Shown: piece after piece, positions 21,701 to 32,130 of the stretch | How positions within the stretch are numbered: position 1 is the stretch's first letter | Layout: each line of letters begins with the position of its first letter | NCBI GenBank assembly: GCA_963377175.1 | Contig: CAUJNA010001724.1 | Span: 695,001-759,000, forward strand | Length of the DNA: 64,000 bases | Source: Effrenium voratum | Lineage: Eukaryota; Sar; Dinophyceae; Suessiales; Symbiodiniaceae | Reading direction: 5' to 3' | Made by a program: the position numbers and the translations under genes | Notes under the pieces: generated by a model | What the model was told of the DNA's origin: nothing | The model's database searches: none | The model's input: the letters and a program-made list of their open reading frames with translations, nothing else

Positions 21701-22229
21701 CAGTCAAGGCACCTACTTCAATCTGTATTTGTTCATGCAAGGCACCTGCTTCAATCTGTGCTTGTTCATTCGAGGCACCTGCTTTAATCTGTATTTGTTC
21801 ATTCAAGGCACCTGCTTCAATCTGTATTTGCACCTGCTTCAATCTGTATTTGTTCATGCAAGGCACCTGCTTCAATCTATTCGAGGCACCTGCTTTAACC
21901 TGTATTTGTTCATTCAAGGCACCTGCTTCAATCTGTATTTGTTCATTCAAGGCACCTGCTTCAATCTGTATTTGTTCATTCAAGGCACCTGCTTCAATCT
22001 GAATTTGTTCATTCAAGGCACCTGCTTCAATCTGTATTTGTTCATTCAAGGAACTTGCTTCAATCTGTATTTGTTCATTCAAGGCACCTGCTTCAATCTG
22101 TATTTGTTCATTCAAGGCACCTGCTTCAATCTGTATTTGTTCATGCAAGGCACCTGCTTCAATCTGTGCTTGTTCATTCAAGGCACCTGCTTCAATCTGT
22201 GCTTGTTCATTCAAGCCACCTGCTTCATA
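18720..22229 (-). repeat. 33-bp minisatellite, about 105 copies, with open frames on both strands
   Basis: The unit is TTCAAGGCACCTGCTTCAAT followed by CTGTATTTGTTCA. Because 33 is a multiple of 3 and the unit lacks stops, all three plus frames are open. The minus frame reads (N/D/H)EQIQIEAGAL, an 11-residue repeat. The other minus frames have TGA in many units. A minus-strand Met at 22316 leads into the array for 217 codons before a break at 21663. Indels at many places (for example 18965-19060, 19375-19680, 19870-19980) break all frames. A higher-order block of 448 bp repeats at 21251 and 21699. Differences between units are mostly at the first residue (N, D, H) and the fourth (I, M, A, E). 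Confidence 0.95.
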
Positions 22230-22475
22230 ACAAACAACCCTCCAATGTCTGCCGGTGTTTTTTTCCATAGGCCGGCCGGTCGATTTGGCTGGGGCCCCCT
22301 TCTGTTGAAACTGCACCTAACGGCCAGACTGAGGGCTGGAACCTGCAACCGGCTCTCGCCCAAAAAACCAAAAAACAGGTCGAAATCCATCGCCCTCTGT
22401 GAATGGTTTCGGATTCGAACTCCATGCGTCGCGATCGCACTTTGAAACCCATGGTCGGAACCATTTGTCGGTATA
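22230..22475. other. Unassigned
   Basis: The minus strand is open over much of this interval in two frames, one of which enters the minisatellite. No domain recognised. Confidence 0.35.
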
Positions 22476-22610
22476 CGGTTGGTACCAGGGCTGTGGGAAA
22501 TGGAATCCACTCTGTTACAAAAAGGGCCCAAAGACCAAGCCCAAAAATATAAAGAGGGGATTCCCAAAAGTATCACAGAGGGATAAACCCCTTCCCACAA
22601 CGGTTGGTAC
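22476..22610 (+). repeat. Family N short repeat with flanking direct repeats
   Basis: The element 'cagggctgtgggaaatggaa ... cttcccacaa' is bracketed by CGGTTGGTAC at 22476-22485 and 22601-22610. The other copy is at 29841. The 10-bp direct repeats look like a target-site duplication. Confidence 0.65.
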
Positions 22611-23117
22611 GCTTGGGGAACCATGAGCATGGGAACTGTTGCTATACCTTGGGTCCCGAATCGAATCCTTCCGGGGTGAGGTGGACTTTGAAACCCGGGT
22701 TGAACCCAGACCGCTTCTTGGCACTGGAGTCGAAGCATTCCGACGCTGCGAAGATTTCGTCCGTGGTCATGTAAACGTCTATGTTTGCTACAGATTCGCT
22801 GGGTGTTCGGGGAAGACTCCATCAACTGGGTTTGCTTTGCATTGAGGCACATCCACATGGAAACATGTATTTACTAAATAGGGCCCCCTCAACGAACACC
22901 TTCTCTCCACTAAAGCCACGGACAATTTTACTTGTTTCATCTTGTTTCCTGAAAAGGACATGGGACGTGTTTGTTGTTGGCCCCCAGTTTTTGTGCAAAA
23001 TGTGGGTCCACCCATGCTGTCCGAATCCAAAATGATACTTGGTGATACCACTACTGTCAGCGACTCGCATGAGGGGCTGTCAAAAGTACCAAAAGGGGCA
23101 TCAAAATTTGCCACACC
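22611..23117. other. Unassigned
   Basis: ORFs of 70-140 codons on the minus strand overlap others on the plus strand. No recognised family or short repeat. Confidence 0.35.
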
Positions 23118-23229
23118 CCTGATCAACGTTCGGTTCGGCCCCGAAATGACCATGAGTGACTTTTCCCATTTCTGGGTTGACATATCCATTCTTTTTTGGT
23201 GGCTTTCCAACCAATGATCATCCCATGCT
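23118..23229 (+). repeat. Family V dispersed repeat
   Basis: 'ctgatcaacgttcggttcgg', 'atgaccatgagtgacttttc', 'ttggtggctttccaaccaat' and 'gatcatcccatg' parallel 11666-11780. Confidence 0.5.
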
Positions 23230-23242
23230 CATCGGACCTTCC

Positions 23243-23492
23243 TAAACAGGCAGGGTACTTAGTCAAAGGTTAGTAAGCCTGGTTGTAACCCACAAAAGCC
23301 GTGGTTATAAGTCTCCGTTCAGTGGGTTCAAACCAGCCTACAAGCAAAATAAATCGAGCTCGCGGTAGATTTGCGATCCCAACGAACAATTGGAATACTG
23401 CAGGTTTTCCGAGGACAACACAACCACTGTTGTCGGGGATACCAAAGAAACCCCTCGGTTTCTCAAACTAAGTACCCGATCGCCCCTTTAAG
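23243..23492 (+). repeat. Family C short repeat, with insertion
   Basis: Left part 'gggtacttagtcaaaggtta', 'gtaagcctggttgtaaccc', 'gtggttataagtctccgttc'. The matching right end 'ctaagtacccgatcgcccct' is only at about 23468-23492. About 120 bp between them is extra compared with the copy at 63449. Confidence 0.5.
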
Positions 23493-23929
23493 TTTCGATC
23501 AACTCCCACAGAAGCCCCCCTCCCCCCCTCCCCACCCCTCCCCCCTCCCAGCCGAAGCTGAAAAAATCGCAGCTCCGGCCTTGGGCAAGATCCTGAGGTC
23601 CAGCAAGGGGAAGTGCAGATGCCCGCCGCCGTCGCTCTGGAGAGATGGCGCACGGATGGCATGGCCCATGGACCCCGTGCAAGGATGGACCAAAGCTCTG
23701 GGTGAATTATCATATTTCACCAACCTGAAATAAGGTGGTTGGGGGGTTATTCCTCACATAAGCCACCATTTGGGGTGAATTCGGTCGTGTGAGGTCGTTA
23801 TAATTCACCATATTCACCCAAGCTTGCTGGTGCCCGAGGGAATGAGTTGGCATGCCGAGATCAACGATCCAACTGGCGGCTTCCATTCAGGGCAGAGGTT
23901 CACGGACAAGCCGCCGTGCGTGGACCAGT
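23493..23929. other. Unassigned; C-rich tract then exon-like plus-strand frame
   Basis: A C-rich tract at 23515-23550 is followed by a plus-strand frame open through 23550-23730 (AEKIAAPALGKILRSSKGKC), with no recognised domain. The minus strand is also open, so the strand is unclear. Confidence 0.25.
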
Positions 23930-24074
23930 TTCTTGGTTCGATTAGGGGCCCTCAGAAATGGAACGCCCCAGAAAAAACCGCCAGCCTTGCCGGCGGTTTT
24001 TCCTTTGCGAAAAATCCCCAAACAAATTAATTCCCCAAACACGGGATTTTGTCATTCCCTACTGAGCACCAGCA
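23930..24074 (+). repeat. Family R short repeat
   Basis: 'aggggccctcagaaatggaa' at left and 'cattccctactgagcaccag' at right match 44250-44387. A partial copy lies at about 25763-25825. It contains a strong small hairpin ('aaaaccgccagccttgccgg' and 'cggcggtttt'). Confidence 0.6.
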
Positions 24075-24102
24075 AGAGAAAGGAAAACCAGGAGTATTGC
24101 AG

Positions 24103-24202
24103 CTTGGCTCCCTGGAAAAAGTAGAAGACGATTCCAGTAGTGAAATCGATTCCCTTTAAAACCAGCAAGGGGAAATAAGACATATTCGTAGGCAAATGGA
24201 AG
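24103..24202 (+). repeat. Family B short repeat
   Basis: Interior is intact ('ttccagtagtgaaatcgatt', 'tttaaaaccagcaagggg') and so is the right end GGCAAATGGAAG. The left inverted end is eroded. It abuts the family R copy. Confidence 0.7.
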
Positions 24203-25372
24203 TCCAATAAACTTGCGGGTAAATTACTGTAGCTCATGGTCATTCTTTGGTAGTTGATGTTTGCCAATGACCCCCCGGTGGAAAAACAAAATGGTGTCGC
24301 TGGAGGTTTGAACTAGCAGACACCCCACATGGATGGTTGGGTTCTTCACGTTTCTTTTGCAGTACTGTCCAACGATTGGGTCACGAGTCTTGGGTGAACA
24401 AAAGGATCCCTGGCAAGGTCGGGGAAATCACAGCTGGAACGGTAATTGTTGACATGCATTGTCTAAGGCGCAGCTCATGTCATTTTGCACATGAGATGGC
24501 CAGCTCTTGACAAGCGCCATGGCTTAAACACTAGACAACTACTAACTCCTTGACCAGAAACATACGACACTCACCTGCCACTATAGCTCCTACCCCACCC
24601 TTGGAGAGGACATCAGCAAGGTTTGGCGGCTCTTTTTGGCTGGCTTTTACTGTTTGCTTCGTCTCGTTGCTTCAGCCAACCCCGGCTGCGATTGAACCAT
24701 ATTGAAGCCATTGTAGCGAGTTGGATCCCACAAGCTACAAGCATGGCCGCCTCACGCAAATTGCACCTGAGAACAACTCGAGCGAGCCGTGACAATGGCG
24801 GACTTGGCCGCAAATCTTGGCCGCAAATCGAAGGCACAAGCGACAAGTCTGTCGCAACTGACAACCACGGTGACTTCCCGTCTATTACGCAAGGTGCCAA
24901 TCAATATGTCAGACTTCTCGAAAACCATGGCCCCTTCAGTGGAAGCAACGGCCCGCCTCCGGCACACTGGACCTCAGAAAGCGCATTCCCATTGCATCTG
25001 TGCACCTGCAATAATGTTAACCCCGGATTCTGCTGTCCGGAGCCCAATTCCCATAGTTTCAGCCCTCATTTGGTGAAGCTAAGGATCCTTGGAAGGACCA
25101 GTTTTGATTACGCTTAACACGCAAGCAGCCACACGGCCAGGACAAACATGAAGTTGATCACCCAACATCCCAAACAGCCGAGCTATACTAAGTAGCAAGT
25201 CGTGCCACCAACGGTGGCGAGCACATAGCTGTCTGGTTTGTCACATTCGGTCATTGCCCGCTTTCCCACAATCCCGGAAGTGGACAGGAGGGTGTTGGAA
25301 GACAACCATCCTCTTAGATAGACCTCTTGTCCGCTCACTTCCATAATTGTTGAAAAGAGGGTACTCCTTCAG
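24203..25372. other. Unassigned; exon-like frames at 24610-25090
   Basis: Both strands carry long frames here (minus 24752-24967 with VFEKSDILIGTLRNRREVTV; plus 24789-25076 with MTMADLAANLGRKSKAQATS). At most one can be real and I cannot choose. No short repeat recognised. Confidence 0.3.
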
Positions 25373-25477
25373 CTAGGTCCTCCAGTAGAGAGGTTGGAAT
25401 AAGGGTACCCTTTTTCTGTAGTCAATTTTAGTAGGGGAACCCTCCCCCCAAAAAAGGGTTTTCACTGGGGGACCTAG
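25373..25477 (+). repeat. Family A short repeat, intact, with a 4-bp direct repeat at its ends
   Basis: 105 bp with CTAGGTCCTCCAGTAGAGAG at left and CACTGGGGGACCTAG at right. TCAG directly precedes and follows it and may be a target-site duplication. Read on the minus strand it runs CTAG-GTCCCCCAGTG to CTGGAGGACCTAG, with TTCCAACCTCTC (branch-point-like, then pyrimidine-rich) about 25 bases before the AG. Confidence 0.9.
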
Positions 25478-25741
25478 TCAGTGTTGCGCTTGACTACTCC
25501 TTTACATGGTCCACCCTGCAAATACCAGTTTCTGGGCCGCGTGGCACAAAGACCAGCAGTGTCTGCACGCGCTGCTCGCCATTGAAGGAGCCAAGCCTTG
25601 AGCACGTGCGGAAGATCGCCCGGACGCGTGCTGCTTTCCATCAACCGGATCTTCAAACCAAAAGACACGCTTAGCGAAACTCGGACAAGTGGACCCTTGC
25701 AGATGTGTGTGATGTCTAATCGTTGGACCATTGCTGATTGC
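25478..25741 (-). CDS. Candidate exon, minus strand, unknown product
   Basis: Open for about 88 codons between a TTCAG acceptor-like site at 25742-25746 and the family A element. The translation includes MVQRLDITHICKGPLVRVSL and HVLKAWLLQWRAARADTAGL, with ordinary composition. If the donor is CTAG-GT of the A element, the frame would meet the TAG of CTAG, so either another donor is used, the gene is dead, or the frame is by chance. A plus-strand frame over 25480-25660 is also open. Confidence 0.3.
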
Positions 25742-25745
25742 CTGA

Positions 25746-26209
25746 ACATGCCAAACCCTCTTCTCTTGTTGGTGCTCAGCAGGGGCCCCAGGCCCTGAAA
25801 ACTGGAATGACCTTGAACCATCCAACTGGTGGGCCCCCCTTTTTTCGGGGACTCAAGCCTGGGCTCAGCTTTCCCAGATTCCCTACCTTGCTGCCAGCAA
25901 GCTTTGCAAGGCCTTGTACACCTCGTGTCGAGTGTCGGATGCAACAGAAGTGCCCCTCATTCAGGCGAGGTCTTATCTGGTCACGAGGGCCAAAGTATTG
26001 GCCTTCCAAGCTGGAAACTGAGAAAACAGAAACGGATTCGACTTCCAAACGGAGAAAACGGGACAAGTAAAAGATGAACCTTCATGTCCCAAAAAGCTGT
26101 GCTGTTTGCTTAAGGAAAAACTGCCACCTGGTGATACAACCTCGGCCAAGTGCCATGGGCCCGAATTGGACTGCTGTGAGGTCCTTCAACAAAAACAAGT
26201 TATGATCTC
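25746..26209. other. Unassigned, with a family R fragment at about 25763-25825
   Basis: 'cttgttggtgctcagcaggg' and 'gccctgaaaactggaatgac' match family R ends. The remainder has overlapping ORFs without domains. Confidence 0.4.
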
Positions 26210-26331
26210 AGCTGCCCAGTGGCCACGGGAAAGACATGGCCATTCTTTTTCGGTTGGTGGAGTTTCAAAGGGAACCCTTCCAAAAAGAAAAGGAAAAAAG
26301 GGCGCCAACAAGGGCAGCTGGGCAACTGGGT
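26210..26331 (+). repeat. Family K short repeat
   Basis: AGCTGCCCAGTGGCC at left and GGGCAGCTGGGCAACTGGGT at right. The interior has 'ggttggtgga-tttcaaaggg' and 'aacccttccaaaaa'. The copy at 32729 has the same order and orientation. On the minus strand it ends CACTGGGCAG. Confidence 0.75.
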
Positions 26332-26379
26332 GATTCTAGAAGTGTAAACTATTTGTACTCATTTAGCCCCTGTAAACGG

Positions 26380-26502
26380 GGCTGCCCTCAGATCCCTCGC
26401 TAAAAGTTAAACTTTTAGTGGGTTAAATTCGGAAATCCAACCACTAAAAAGCTAAAAAGACCTAAAAAGCTAAGGAACCGGATGGCTGGGCTTGCCACCA
26501 AG
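26380..26502 (+). repeat. Family E short repeat flanked by a direct repeat
   Basis: 'ggctgccctcagatccctcg' to 'ggatggctgggcttgccacc'. GTAAAC occurs just outside each end (about 26371 and 26503), suggesting a 6-bp target-site duplication. The 48 bp between this and family K is stopped in all minus frames, so this copy is probably not between coding exons. Confidence 0.75.
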
Positions 26503-27676
26503 TAAACAGATTTCTTCGCGGAAAAAAGATGAGCCGGTTGATTCTTGCCAACCTTAGAGCCTCGCCTCTCGGGCTCTTGGTGTGTGTCCAGGTGTGCCCT
26601 GGCACGTTGCACGGGGTGTTTTCTCCCATGCCACCATAAGCCGATGGCCGACCCAAAAAACCGATTAGTGACATGGTTGCTCAAGTCTTTCTAAGACAGT
26701 CTGTCGGATGTAACAAAAGCAAAGCGACCTTCGTGTTGGAAACACTTTGATTGAAAAGACTCTATCGTGCGAGTTGGCAACCTGAGGGCTGATTGGAGAA
26801 ACTGCTCGGTGAGCAAAACAAGGACCTTTGCTTCCTGGGCAGGTGGCACTTGAGCGTCTGGTGATTCACATGCCAGTACCTTCCCATGATTGGCCTGCCT
26901 GCGCTAGGTCACAGTCTCAGAGTCCAAGCATACACTAAAAGCCATGTCAGAGTCTCACAGACTCTGGCATACAAAAGCCACCTCAAGGTCTCCTCAGGAC
27001 CAACATGTGCACCTGGTGAGCCACTTATATTTTTGACACCTGCGCGGCTTCAACAAGCAAGTCTCTTTGAAAGCTGCTGCTCTGCGCCACGAATCCCACT
27101 CATCTCCACGAGCTCCATTCGTGCGAGGCAGCGAGTTTTCATTTTGCTTTGTGTGCGGTGCGGTAAGCGGTGCTCAAGCTCCCGTGTGGTCCCCTCTCAT
27201 CATAGGGATAACTTGCAATCCAACCCAATTTGTCATGCGGGAGGGGGAAGCTTGCTCATGGTTGAGACTAGGAATGTGCCAGCCATGGCCCTTTCTGCCT
27301 GGCTGCTTCCCACAATGACATAGCTTTCTGCCCCAATTCGAAGCTTACGCCTTCACTCATACTGCGGGTGCTTCAAGGTATCTTCCTGTCAAGGGATTTA
27401 GGCCATTTCGGCTGTCATGCCAAACCCGAGCTAGATGCCTGGATTTCATGCTCAAAGGCACCAATAGGGAACAAGCAAGGGAGTCAAGCAACTCTGCACG
27501 AAGGAGTCACTTTTCATGGCTGAATGCATTGCGCTGGTACTGTGAATGCCTGCGGAAGGCTGTGGATGCACGTGGTTGTTCCAGGCTCCCGATTGAACTC
27601 AGCGCTAGCAATTCCAATTAAAATAAAGGCCCAATTCAACTCGGCTATTGCATGCAAACAATTTGCCTTTTTTTTT
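26503..27676. other. Unassigned; largest stretch here without short repeats
   Basis: The minus-strand frame 26503-26684 (GKNQPAHLFSAKKSVYL) runs in phase 0 into the family E GT. The plus frame 26886-27323 (145 codons) overlaps other ORFs. No recognised domain. Confidence 0.3.
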
Positions 27677-27784
27677 GCAGGTCCTCCAGTGGAGAGGTTA
27701 GAATCAGTTGGTACCAACTTTTGTCTGTCTATTTTAGTCGGGTTCGGAACCCTCCCTCTCCCAACCAAAGAAAGGGGACCTAGG
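27677..27784 (+). repeat. Family A short repeat
   Basis: 'aggtcctccagtggagaggt' at left after a T-rich run, 'gggttcggaaccctccctct' inside, and GGGGACCTAG at right. The right interior is shortened (no 'gggcacta'). Confidence 0.8.
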
Positions 27785-27840
27785 GGGACCGTTACCATAG
27801 AAGTGGATGGTCCATGGCACACCAAAGGGTTGCCTTTTAA

Positions 27841-27962
27841 ATGGGCTGCCCGTTTTCAGATCCCCCGCTAAAAGTGAATAAGTTTTAGAAATGGAAATCC
27901 AACCACTTAAACACTAAAAGGATCTAAAAAGCTAAGGAACCAGATGCCTGGGAGCCACCAAG
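27841..27962 (+). repeat. Family E short repeat
   Basis: 'gggctgcccgttttcagatc', 'cccgctaaaagtgaataag', 'gaaatccaaccacttaaaca' and 'gctaaggaaccagatgcctg', ending 'ggagccaccaag'. On the minus strand GT follows CTTG and AG falls in GGGCAG. Confidence 0.8.
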
Positions 27963-28115
27963 TTTTGGTAGCAAGTCTCAGGTCCAACGTTTCAGCCACG
28001 AACTCTTCGAAGGGGCGTTTGGGCCGCTTGGCTGCTTACTTAGCCTGTAGGCGCGGCCTCTATGAACATGCCATTGCCCGAACAGCAAAGGGGTACGTCT
28101 TTTTCTTGGTTGCTG

Positions 28116-28238
28116 CAACGCCCCCTATGCAAAACGGGTTCGCTGTTTGTGAGTTTAGTGGAAAACTCGGTCTTTGTGGGTCTCATCCATGGAAAAACCC
28201 TTGATTTCAACCAAAAAGTTAAAGTCTAAAGATCCAAC
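28116..28238 (+). repeat. Family Q short repeat
   Basis: 'acgccccctatgcaaaacgg', 'ctttgtgggtctcatccatgg', 'ttcaaccaaaaagttaaagt' and 'ctaaagatccaaccca'. On the minus strand it ends near GGGGGCGTTGCAG. Confidence 0.65.
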
Positions 28239-29214
28239 CCAATTTGAGTCAAGTTTGTGGAGTTGGTACCCATTTTTGTTGCGGGCTCTTGAAAGGGACA
28301 TCGGAAACCAGGAAAACCGAAGCCATTTTGGGGGGTTCGGGGTCCCTTAGAAAAAAACACACACCCAAAAGCGAGAACCGAATTCCCAGCATCCTTGACC
28401 ATATCAACCGGCATGTGCCTGTAGTACTGGCCTGGGACGTACTTCACCAGCTGCAAGGGCTCGATAAACTCTGCCTCCGCCAGCTGGCTCTTGGGCTAGT
28501 TAAAGCTACGATCATCCCACCAATCTGGTCTACTTCCCTGTGTCGAAGTCGCCCCCTGCAAAAAGTGAGAAAATACGTTCAGTGATAGATTGCAACTGTA
28601 AAACACCAAGAGAGGAACCACTAAATAAGAAAAAAACACATTTGCTGCAGCAAATGAAGTCTAAAGACTGGTTTGTAGGCCCCGGTGCACGTCTCGAGCC
28701 TGGGACTTCCCTTTGGCACAAATGTCAGAACCGAAATTTCCCGAAAACGGCGCCATTGCTTCAGATTTCTGCGCTTGGGCTTTGCCTGATCAGGTCAGAA
28801 CTTGTTTGTCGGTTATTCTCTCAGCCGTGTAAAGAACCACACCTTTGGCCGTTCATATATTGGCGGGCAACCAATTGGCAAAGTAGGCAATGGGACCACT
28901 GAACGGCTGCACGTATTTGGATCCAACCAGCTGCGGAAGCCCCCCCCCAGCCCACAGCCATTCATTGCTCGAGTCCCAAAACACAGCCTTTCTTTTGCCA
29001 AATTGTCTGCAAAAATGAACATCCGGCCAAACACGTTTTTCTTATCGACAAAATACGTGTGTTATATGGCCAAATACGGGCGAGTAAGGAACATGTCCGA
29101 AAAAACAAACCTTACGGGCCAGATTGAGCCGAATTCGCCTTTTGACCAAACAAAAAAGTGGTGTTTCGGGGCTCCTGTGCTACTGAGTTGTAACTCAGAC
29201 CAGTTCTTAGAAGA
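28239..29214. other. Unassigned
   Basis: Several overlapping ORFs (to 149 codons) on both strands without domains. No short repeat with intact ends recognised. Confidence 0.35.
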
Positions 29215-29340
29215 GCTGTGGATGGTTGCGAAATCCTCTTTTCGAACCTGAGACACCCGGGAATCCTGAGAAACCCTGGTAAATTCCCAATGGTTTCCTA
29301 TGGTTTCAAAGTGGTGCAGGATTTCGTCCACCCACAGTAG
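29215..29340 (-). repeat. Family D short repeat, reverse orientation
   Basis: Ends CTGTGGATGGTTGCGAAATC and GATTTCGTCCACCCACAG form the inverted pair. The interior matches the reverse complement of the copies at 50634 and 60783. The ends supply GT...AG on either strand. Confidence 0.8.
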
Positions 29341-29733
29341 CTGAAAGCTGGAACATCAAGAAGACAGTGTTCATTCTACAAGAACGGTCTGCTCTCAATA
29401 CGCGCACCCCAAGCAACAAGTTTGAGCACAGTCAGTCATTCAGCACATGTTTCAACCATGTCAAAGCTATCATGAACGCACTCTGACAAAGGTCTGTTTT
29501 AAACGGCCCTATCAACGTTTTCCATAAAGTTTACAGTGCGCAGCATCTCTAGTATCAGGGGGTCCTGCTCAAGATTCACTCAGCCAAAATGCGGCAAACA
29601 GTTCTCCGCTCTACGCTGGAAAAAAACGGTCCTTTTCATGCGCAAAAAGATCAATGACCCAATCAACGTTCTGCTTGCTACGCCTACTTTAGGATGTTTC
29701 GCAATCTACACTTAAAAACATACAAAGAATAAA
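29341..29733. other. Unassigned
   Basis: No ORF over 60 codons and no recognised repeat family. Confidence 0.45.
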
Positions 29734-29810
29734 AAAGGCGGCACCGATGTATGGCTTGGATGGTCCCTTACTAACCTTCACTTACCCGGGTCGTGATTGT
29801 GGCTCACACG
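29734..29810 (+). repeat. Family H short repeat, right part
   Basis: 'ggcggcaccgatgtatggct', 'tcccttactaaccttcactt', 'acccgggtcgtgattgtgg'. The plus strand has TACTAAC followed by a pyrimidine-rich run. The left end is missing. Confidence 0.6.
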
Positions 29811-29840
29811 TCCCTCTCTCAACCTCTCAACAACCCTTTC

Positions 29841-29968
29841 AGGGCTGTGGGATATGGAATCCACTTCTGTGATACAACAAGGACCTAACCCCAAAGACTA
29901 ACCCCCCGTAAGGGGAGGATCCCCGGATCACAGAAGTGGTTGGATAAACGCCTTGTGATCCCACAATC
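29841..29968 (+). repeat. Family N short repeat
   Basis: 'agggctgtgggatatggaat' to 'gataaacgccttgtgatccc' and 'acaatcc'. It shares order with 22476-22610 and contains a CCCCCGTAAGGGG hairpin. Confidence 0.65.
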
Positions 29969-30747
29969 CTGAGGCAACAGCCAACAGCCTGGTGCACCTC
30001 AAACCCAGCTCTCTTCAGCGGCGAGGCTGCGTCCGTTTTTCTTCTTTTTTCTCGCGCTTTTCGGCCGCATGCCGCCTCGAATGCTCCGCAAAACCTTCCA
30101 GACTTTGGACTGAAACCTGACTCATCATTGCTCAGAACAAACTGGGTTTCGGGCATGACTTGGTTGACGTTGGAAGGGGAGCACAAAATTAAATATTAGC
30201 AGTTAAGTGGTGATTTCCCACTAAACCACAATAAGCAAAAATGTAAAGTGTTTCCTAACAACAACCATGATGAGTGGTTTTTGCAGCCTCTGGCTTTCTT
30301 AGTACGCAAAAGAATAAATCATGGAAAAGAAGAGACCTGGGAATTACTTTATCGCAGGGCCAAGGGACGGTTGCCGGATGTTGTATTAGGTGTCCGTTTT
30401 CATTTTGGGGGCAGAGGGTTGCTGTATTTGGTCCCCGTTGACAAATCGGGTACCGACATTAGACTCCCCCCATCTTTTGTGATCATTGATGTTGACGCAG
30501 CAGAGTGCAGCAGTGCTGTCCCGAGGGAAAAGAGCTAGCAAGGTCGATAATAGGACCATGGCTTCTTGATCAACCAATCAGCAGGCTCAATTTCTCAGTT
30601 GCCCTCAGATACCCCGGAACTAAAAGGGAATCACCTTTCCGGACCTTTACTAAAAGTGGGAACCCAAAATGGGAAACTGTTTAAGGTCAGATCAGGGCGA
30701 TTCACTTTGGTTGAAACTGAGAGGTTGGTTGGCCCTCAACCGACTGT
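29969..30747. other. Unassigned
   Basis: Minus-strand frame 29839-30186 (115 codons, overlapping the N element) and plus-strand frame 30248-30538 (96 codons, WFLQPLAFLVRKRINHGKEE) are the only notable ORFs. Neither has a recognised domain. Confidence 0.35.
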
Positions 30748-30853
30748 CTTCCATTTGCTGAAGCCCCCTGGAAAAAATACAAATATTTCCAGCAGTGATA
30801 GATTCCCTTTCAAGCAACAACAGGCGAAAACAACAGTAACAAAATCTTAAGCC
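30748..30853 (+). repeat. Family B short repeat
   Basis: CTTCCATTTGCTGAAGCCCC at left, 'ttccagcagtgatagattcc' inside, 'aaaatcttaagcc' at right. The right inverted end is diverged. Confidence 0.7.
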
Positions 30854-30965
30854 AGAGCTCAAAGCGCATGAGGCACGGTACTTGACAACTCAAACCGGCT
30901 TCCTTCCATGGCTGTGGAAGCTTCACCAATCAGAGGGTGGCTCAAGAATGCCCTTGATTCTAGTG

Positions 30966-31081
30966 CTAGCTTCCCCATTCTTCCCAGGGATCCTTCTTTC
31001 CAGAAAACCTCCGGAAACCCAGGGAAACGGCCGGTTTTCGAAAAGAAGGATGGTTGGAAAGAATGGGGAATCAACCCTTAG
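30966..31081 (+). repeat. Family I short repeat
   Basis: CTAGCTTCCCCATTCTTCCC at left and AGAATGGGGAATCAACCCTTAG at right. The interior 'ccggaaacccagggaaacgg' and 'ttttcgaaaagaaggatgg' forms a long imperfect hairpin. Confidence 0.8.
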
Positions 31082-31239
31082 ATTGATGTCCTTGAAAAAT
31101 CCCTCCTTTGGTGCCCTGAAGGCAAACCATATCTTCCAAGTGTCTAATCTTGAGACATACCGGTTGAGAACTCTCTTGCACACATCGTGATTGGACTTGG
31201 GATCGCTGAAGCAACGTACACACCTGTACATTCAAAAAT

Positions 31240-31535
<296 letters not shown>

Positions 31536-31630
31536 ATATATATATATTGTTTTACTTACATACAGTGAACTCAGACTCAATAGTGACATACACGATCTAC
31601 CCTAATTATCTCTATCTTCAACAAAACCAC

Positions 31631-31730
31631 GTGAGTCTGTCTTTTTGTGGGACACTCTTCTTTGGATGGTTTTAAATGGAAACCCTACAGGAAAGAACAC
31701 ATTTTGGGGGTCCAATAAAAAGACACACTT
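31631..31730 (+). repeat. Family J short repeat
   Basis: GTGAGTCTGTCTTTTTGTGG at left and CAATAAAAAGACACAC at right are an imperfect inverted pair. The interior has 'attttgggggtcc'. The GTGAGT at the start is a good 5' splice-site match, but no AG end is clear. Confidence 0.6.
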
Positions 31731-31740
31731 AAATCTCCCT

Positions 31741-32130
31741 CTCTCAACCTGTCAACAATCCTTTATACATTGGACCATCGAACTAGCGCATCGAACAGCA
31801 GACATGTGAAGTACCCACAACTATCCACTAACATGGAACCGAACGTTTCGAGGTCCAGGAACAAAAACACATCTAACCCACGTCCTCACTTGCCCAGTTC
31901 GGACCCAGAAATACAAGGTGATCAGCCTTTGGGATCTTGACTGAAGTTTGACCAAAAATGAAGGTCAATGAAGACCAAAAGGTAATGAGGCAATGAGCCA
32001 AAGTATTCATTCGGAAAGCAAAAGGTCAAAGGTCAAAAGGTCGATTCATGGGGCAAGTGAGTGTCAGCAGATTTGAAGCCAGCAACCTGACTGGTTGCCT
32101 GAGGGATACGGGGAAAAAGCACACACACAC
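31741..32130. other. Unassigned
   Basis: Contains an AAGGTCAA-rich stretch (31980-32045). No gene recognised. Confidence 0.4.

Noticed and set aside
18720..22229. CRISPR array
   Set aside because: There are no unique spacers; units abut directly, so it is a minisatellite.
22405..22425. GTTCGAATCC on the minus strand as a tRNA B box
   Set aside because: The flanking bases do not form the T stem and no D or anticodon arm is present.
18038..22445. Plus-strand ORFs of 200-394 codons in the 33-bp array (Cys-Ile-Cys-Ser or Leu-Tyr-Leu-Phe repeats)
   Set aside because: All plus frames are open simply because the unit is 33 bp and stop-free. Only the minus frame with polar residues is kept as a possibility.
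26380..26502. Family E copy as an active intron
   Set aside because: The 48 bp downstream on the minus strand has stops in all frames and a direct repeat brackets the element, so it is more likely an insertion in noncoding DNA.
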